Part shown: piece after piece, positions 11,963 to 14,722 of the stretch | How the letters are laid out: each line of letters begins with the position of its first letter | How positions within the stretch are numbered: the first letter of the stretch is position 1 | Assembly: GCA_910587465.1 (NCBI GenBank) | Contig: CAJUMS010000067.1 | Span: 1 to 14,722, forward strand | From: an uncultured Oscillospiraceae bacterium | GTDB taxonomy: Bacteria; Bacillota; Clostridia; Oscillospirales; Ruminococcaceae | Direction of reading: 5' to 3' | Length of the DNA: 14,722 bases | Translations under genes and position numbers: made by a program | Notes under the pieces: model-generated | What the model was told of the DNA's origin: nothing | Databases searched by the model: none | The model's input: only the letters and a program-made list of their open reading frames with translations

Positions 11963-12415
11963 ATGTTTAAAATAAGGTATACATTGGTTATGTTCGCAGT
12001 GCTTTTGCTGCTTACGGGCTGCTCTCCGAAGGACGATTTTGACGATTACGATCATGCCGAGCTCCGACCGTCTGAAAATGTGGCAGCCGTAACCGAATTT
12101 GAAGAATATGACGGAAATATCGAATCGATCACCGTTTTTATAACAAACGACAGTGATAAACGGTTTCCTTTAAACGGCAATTTCCGACTGCAGAAGAAAG
12201 TCAATGACGAGTGGAAAGCGATCAAAAGATATTATGACCCGGAATCATTGATCAGCGACGGTACGAACAGAGAAATGTTGGAGCATAGCGAAGGGGCTGT
12301 CTGCATCGATTTAAAGGAGCACGTTAAACTGCCGTTACTCCCGGGACAATATCGGATATGGGTCGGCAGCATAAGCGGCAATAGAACGGTGGCAGCCGAA
12401 TTTGAGGTAAAATAA
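11963..12415 (+). CDS. Lipoprotein with probable Ig-like domain
   Basis: This 150-residue lipoprotein has basic FKIR, a hydrophobic stretch TLVMFAVLLLL, then lipobox LTGC with acylated Cys20. An acidic linker rich in Asp/Glu follows (residues 24-50). The body is beta-rich: ITVFITNDSDKRF, the FRLQK strand, DEWKAI, and the closing LPLLPGQYRI. This resembles small Ig-like domains found in Gram-positive cell-surface lipoproteins (Big-type, with a 'PGxYR' C-terminal motif). It is expected on the outer face of the membrane; its partner or ligand is unknown. GGGGGA lies five bases before the ATG at 11963. Upstream ATGs at 11897 and 11903 lie in or next to the -10 box and are rejected. It is a tandem paralogue of the remnant ending at 11821. 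Confidence 0.8.
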   Translation: MFKIRYTLVMFAVLLLLTGCSPKDDFDDYDHAELRPSENVAAVTEFEEYDGNIESITVFITNDSDKRFPLNGNFRLQKKVNDEWKAIKRYYDPESLISDGTNREMLEHSEGAVCIDLKEHVKLPLLPGQYRIWVGSISGNRTVAAEFEVK

Positions 12416-12416
12416 A

Positions 12417-12454
12417 GTGTCGGGAGCGGTGCAAAACCGCTCCCACACTTTTGT
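12417..12454 (+). terminator. Terminator after the lipoprotein gene
   Basis: GGGAGCGGT (12422-12430) pairs with ACCGCTCCC (12436-12444) around a five-base loop, extended by GTG/CAC at the base and followed by TTTTGTT. It is strong and GC-rich. Confidence 0.92.
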
Positions 12455-12485
12455 TAAAAAATATACAAAAAATTTCTTTTTCCTC

Positions 12486-12514
12486 TTGAAAATATTAACA
12501 ATATATTGTATAAT
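12486..12514 (+). promoter_or_regulatory. Sigma-A promoter of the NifU-like/GGGtGRT operon
   Basis: TTGAAA (12486-12491), 17-bp AT-rich spacer, TATAAT (12509-12514). The predicted start near 12521 gives a leader of about 68 bases. The leader holds a stem-loop with 8-bp arms (GCAGATTT 12530-12537, AAATCTGC 12551-12558) that begins within ten bases of the 5' end. Confidence 0.85.
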
Positions 12515-12588
12515 ATAAATGTATGGTTAGCAGATTTGGCGAATTGCACAAAATCTGCGGCTAAATTTCGACAAAGGAGAAAAAAAGT

Positions 12589-13281
12589 ATGACTTATTCT
12601 CATGAAGTTGACGCTATGTGCCCCGTAGCACAAGGCGTGGCTCACGGCTGTGCCCCCATCCCCGAAGAGGCGAAGTGGGTAAAGGCAAAGGAAATCAAGG
12701 ATATTTCGGGATTTACACACGGTGTGGGCTGGTGCGCTCCTCAGCAGGGTGCGTGCAAGCTCTCGCTCAACATTAAAGAGGGCGTTATCCAGGAGGCTCT
12801 GGTAGAGACACTGGGCTGTTCGGGTATGACTCACTCCGCGGCTATGGCGGCTGAAATTCTCCCCGGCAGGACCATTCTCGAGGCGCTCAATACCGACCTC
12901 GTTTGCGACGCTATCAACACCGCTATGCGCGAGCTGTTCCTCCAGATCGTTTACGGACGTTCGCAGTCCGCGTTCTCCGAGGACGGTCTGACCGTCGGCG
13001 CGGGTCTTGAGGATCTGGGCAAGGGTCTGCGTTCGCAGATCGGTACTATGTACGGTACTCTCGCAAAGGGTCCGCGTTATCTTGAGATGACGGACGGTTA
13101 TGTTACCGATCTTGCTTTGAATGAGGATAACGAGATCATCGGCTACAAGTTTGTAAACTTCGGCAAGATGATGGACTTCATCAAGAATGGCGATGACGCT
13201 AACACCGCGCTCGAAAAGGCGAAGGGTCAGTACGGCCGCGTAAACGACGCAGTTAAGTTCATCGATCCGAGAAAGCAGTAA
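12589..13281 (+). CDS. NifU/IscU-like iron-sulfur scaffold-related protein
   Basis: This 230-residue cytosolic protein contains a NifU/IscU-like region. GWCAPQQGACKLSL (residues 47-60) aligns with the first scaffold Cys loop, and ETLGCSGMTHSAAMAAEIL with PGRTILEAL (73-100) aligns with the second Cys region of IscU. The third scaffold Cys motif is not conserved in place; Cys106 (LVCDAIN) is the nearest. Extra N-terminal Cys11 and Cys21 and a C-terminal extension of about 90 residues are not part of IscU. Family members are annotated as Fe-S assembly scaffold proteins, but this subgroup pairs with GGGtGRT proteins and has no demonstrated role that I know. AAAGGAG ten bases before ATG is the ribosome binding site. 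The partner gene starts 14 bp after the stop. Codon use suggests strong expression. Confidence 0.8.
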   Translation: MTYSHEVDAMCPVAQGVAHGCAPIPEEAKWVKAKEIKDISGFTHGVGWCAPQQGACKLSLNIKEGVIQEALVETLGCSGMTHSAAMAAEILPGRTILEALNTDLVCDAINTAMRELFLQIVYGRSQSAFSEDGLTVGAGLEDLGKGLRSQIGTMYGTLAKGPRYLEMTDGYVTDLALNEDNEIIGYKFVNFGKMMDFIKNGDDANTALEKAKGQYGRVNDAVKFIDPRKQ

Positions 13282-13295
13282 GGAGGTACATAAGA

Positions 13296-14294
13296 ATGGC
13301 TTTATTTGAATCTTATGACAGACGTGAAAAGCAAATTCTCGCTGTTATCAAAGAATACGGTATCAACTCCATTGAGGAATGCGCGGATGTGTGCAAGGAG
13401 AAGGGTCTTGATATTTACAAGCTTGTAGAGGGCATTCAGCCTATCTGCTTTGAAAACGCTAAGTGGGCGTACACCGTTGGCTGCGCTATCGCGATCAAAA
13501 AGGGCTGCACGCGTGCCGCTGACGCTGCTGCCGCTATCGGCGAGGGCTTGCAGGCATTCTGTATTCCCGGCTCCGTTGCGGATCAGCGCAAGGTTGGTCT
13601 GGGTCACGGCAACCTCGGCAAGATGCTGCTTGAGGAGGAGACCAAGTGCTTCTGCTTCCTTGCGGGTCACGAGAGCTTCGCTGCCGCTGAGGGCGCTATC
13701 GGTATCGCGGAAAAGGCAAACAAGGTCCGCAAGGAACCGCTCCGCGTTATCCTGAACGGTTTGGGCAAGGACGCTGCTCAGATAATCGCCCGTATCAACG
13801 GCTTTACCTACGTTGAGACCGAGATGGACTACTACACCGGCGAGGTAAAGGAAGTATTCCGCAAGAGCTACTCCGAGGGTCTGCGCGCTAAGGTAAACTG
13901 CTACGGCGCGAACGACGTTACCGAGGGCGTTGCTATCATGTGGAAAGAGGGTGTTGACGTTTCCATTACCGGTAACTCCACCAACCCCACACGTTTCCAG
14001 CACCCCGTTGCGGGCACTTACAAGAAAGAGTGCGTTGACAAGGGCAAGAAGTACTTCTCCGTTGCTTCGGGCGGCGGTACGGGACGTACCCTCCACCCCG
14101 ACAATATGGCGGCGGGTCCCGCTTCCTACGGTATGACCGATACAATGGGTCGTATGCACTCCGATGCGCAGTTCGCGGGTTCGTCCTCCGTTCCCGCGCA
14201 CGTTGAGATGATGGGTCTTATCGGTATGGGAAACAACCCCATGGTAGGCGCTACCGTTGCTTGTGCTGTCGCTGTTGAGGAGGCTCTCAAGTAA
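13296..14294 (+). CDS. GGGtGRT family protein
   Basis: This 332-residue soluble protein carries the name-giving motif GGGTGRT at residues 259-265 (SVASGGGTGRTLHPDN). It also has about ten Cys, including Cys29/Cys33 and a CFC pair at 118-120. Glycine-rich blocks lie at GLGHGNLGKML (101-111) and MIGMGNNPMVGATVAC-like sequence near the C-terminus. The family is common in Clostridia next to the NifU-like gene; no biochemical activity is known to me. Glycine-rich and Cys-rich features hint at cofactor or nucleotide binding, which is inference. AAGGAGG nine bases before ATG gives strong initiation. Codon choice is biased towards ATC/ATT, GGT, CGT and GCT, with one ATA Ile codon seen, unlike the ATA-rich neighbours, as expected of a highly expressed gene. 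It closes the operon before a terminator. Confidence 0.9.
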   Translation: MALFESYDRREKQILAVIKEYGINSIEECADVCKEKGLDIYKLVEGIQPICFENAKWAYTVGCAIAIKKGCTRAADAAAAIGEGLQAFCIPGSVADQRKVGLGHGNLGKMLLEEETKCFCFLAGHESFAAAEGAIGIAEKANKVRKEPLRVILNGLGKDAAQIIARINGFTYVETEMDYYTGEVKEVFRKSYSEGLRAKVNCYGANDVTEGVAIMWKEGVDVSITGNSTNPTRFQHPVAGTYKKECVDKGKKYFSVASGGGTGRTLHPDNMAAGPASYGMTDTMGRMHSDAQFAGSSSVPAHVEMMGLIGMGNNPMVGATVACAVAVEEALK

Positions 14295-14333
14295 AAATAA
14301 GTCCTGCGGTTTTCCGCGGTCGAATTAACGATT

Positions 14334-14371
14334 ATCCCTCTGAGGCGTTTTGTCACGGAGGGATTTTTTTA
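14334..14371 (+). terminator. Terminator after the GGGtGRT gene
   Basis: ATCCCTC (14334-14340) pairs with GAGGGAT (14358-14364), extended by a wobble and a GC pair, followed by seven Ts. A smaller hairpin, GCGG-tttt-CCGC (14306-14317), precedes it without a T-run. Confidence 0.88.
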
Positions 14372-14379
14372 TCGTTGTC

Positions 14380-14408
14380 TTGCTTTTTGTTTTATTATAT
14401 GTTATAAT
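14380..14408 (+). promoter_or_regulatory. Sigma-A promoter of the right-edge gene
   Basis: TTGCTT (14380-14385), 17-bp spacer, TATAAT (14403-14408). It lies directly after the preceding terminator, marking an independent transcription unit. Confidence 0.75.
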
Positions 14409-14455
14409 TAAAGCAGCACTAAATGCTCCCGCGGCGAAAAGGAGGCGCAGACGAT

Positions 14456-14722
14456 ATGAAAGCCCTTAAAAAAATACTGCTTTTTATTCTCAGTTCCGCG
14501 GTTATTGCGGTAATGATCTGTTTTTCCGTGTATGCTTGGGGGTTTCTTACTTTTTTACAAGCCGGAAGCTTGTTTCGCCCGAAGCCGCCCGTATATTGGC
14601 TGGTCTTTGATTATGCTTTCCTGCTGCCGTTTAATATCTGTCTTATCGTTCTTGCGGCGATACTGCTGTCTCGTATCGGTACGGATAAGAGCGACGGGAA
14701 AAAGAGCTTTTGGAGAATGGCG
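14456..14722 (+). CDS. Small membrane protein, cut by the window edge
   Basis: The first 89 codons are visible. The protein starts MKALKKILLF, followed by a hydrophobic helix (about residues 7-36), a short loop with RPKPPVYW, and a second helix (about 51-72, LLPFNICLIVLAAILLS). A Lys-rich segment then leads to the edge. AAAGGAGG about ten bases before ATG is a strong ribosome binding site. I do not recognise the family. The two-helix layout with a Pro-rich loop fits many small uncharacterised Clostridia membrane proteins. The 3' end is outside the window. Confidence 0.75.
   Translation, partial: MKALKKILLFILSSAVIAVMICFSVYAWGFLTFLQAGSLFRPKPPVYWLVFDYAFLLPFNICLIVLAAILLSRIGTDKSDGKKSFWRMA

Noticed and set aside
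13302..14201. Minus-strand open frame (299 codons) opposite the GGGtGRT gene
   Set aside because: It is antisense to a gene with a confirmed family motif and biased codons, which creates long open frames on the other strand. No promoter or ribosome binding site supports it.

Overview
The window looks like chromosome from a mid-GC Clostridia member, probably of the Ruminococcaceae/Oscillospiraceae. This is inferred from gene content: a feoA-feoA-feoB set with a Cys-rich FeoB-associated membrane peptide, a PC4/YdbC-like protein, a stand-alone ECF S-component, and the clostridial pair 'NifU-like scaffold + GGGtGRT protein'. Sigma-A promoters with 17-bp spacers and GGAGG-type ribosome binding sites are also frequent. 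No rRNA, tRNA, CRISPR array or insertion sequence was seen.

Layout. (1) Positions 1-1226 hold a two-gene plus-strand unit, a calcineurin-like phosphoesterase with several altered metal-ligand positions and a PC4/YdbC-like DNA-binding protein, closed by a strong terminator. (2) Positions 1227-2257 are a gene-poor, repeat-bearing patch. It contains a 43-residue secreted peptide gene on the minus strand, driven by a promoter that sits directly against a helically phased array of TTACAA boxes, and a probable 5'-truncated gene remnant. (3) Positions 2250-5555 are the minus-strand ferrous-iron uptake operon (feoA, feoA, feoB, Cys-rich peptide). It has a near-consensus promoter, DtxR/MntR-type operator palindromes and a perfect 18-bp terminator hairpin. 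(4) Positions 5663-9673 are plus-strand transport and cofactor genes: a MATE exporter, an ECF S-component, a pyridoxamine-kinase-like enzyme and a DMT/EamA permease. The S-component and kinase together suggest vitamin B6 salvage. (5) Positions 9691-10885 hold a CorA-type divalent cation transporter behind a long structured leader with an early terminator and a 27-codon leader ORF. (6) Positions 10886-12452 are an AT-richer accessory patch with a palindromic promoter, a broken chimeric gene and two related lipoproteins. (7) Positions 12486-14371 hold the well-expressed NifU-like/GGGtGRT pair. (8) The right edge cuts a small membrane protein gene.

Metal handling recurs (Feo, CorA, Fe-S scaffold-like protein). 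The best candidates for undescribed biology are the NifU-like/GGGtGRT pair, the phased-box promoter with its secreted mini-peptide, and the corA leader. All functional statements rest on reading motifs by eye; no database search was run.
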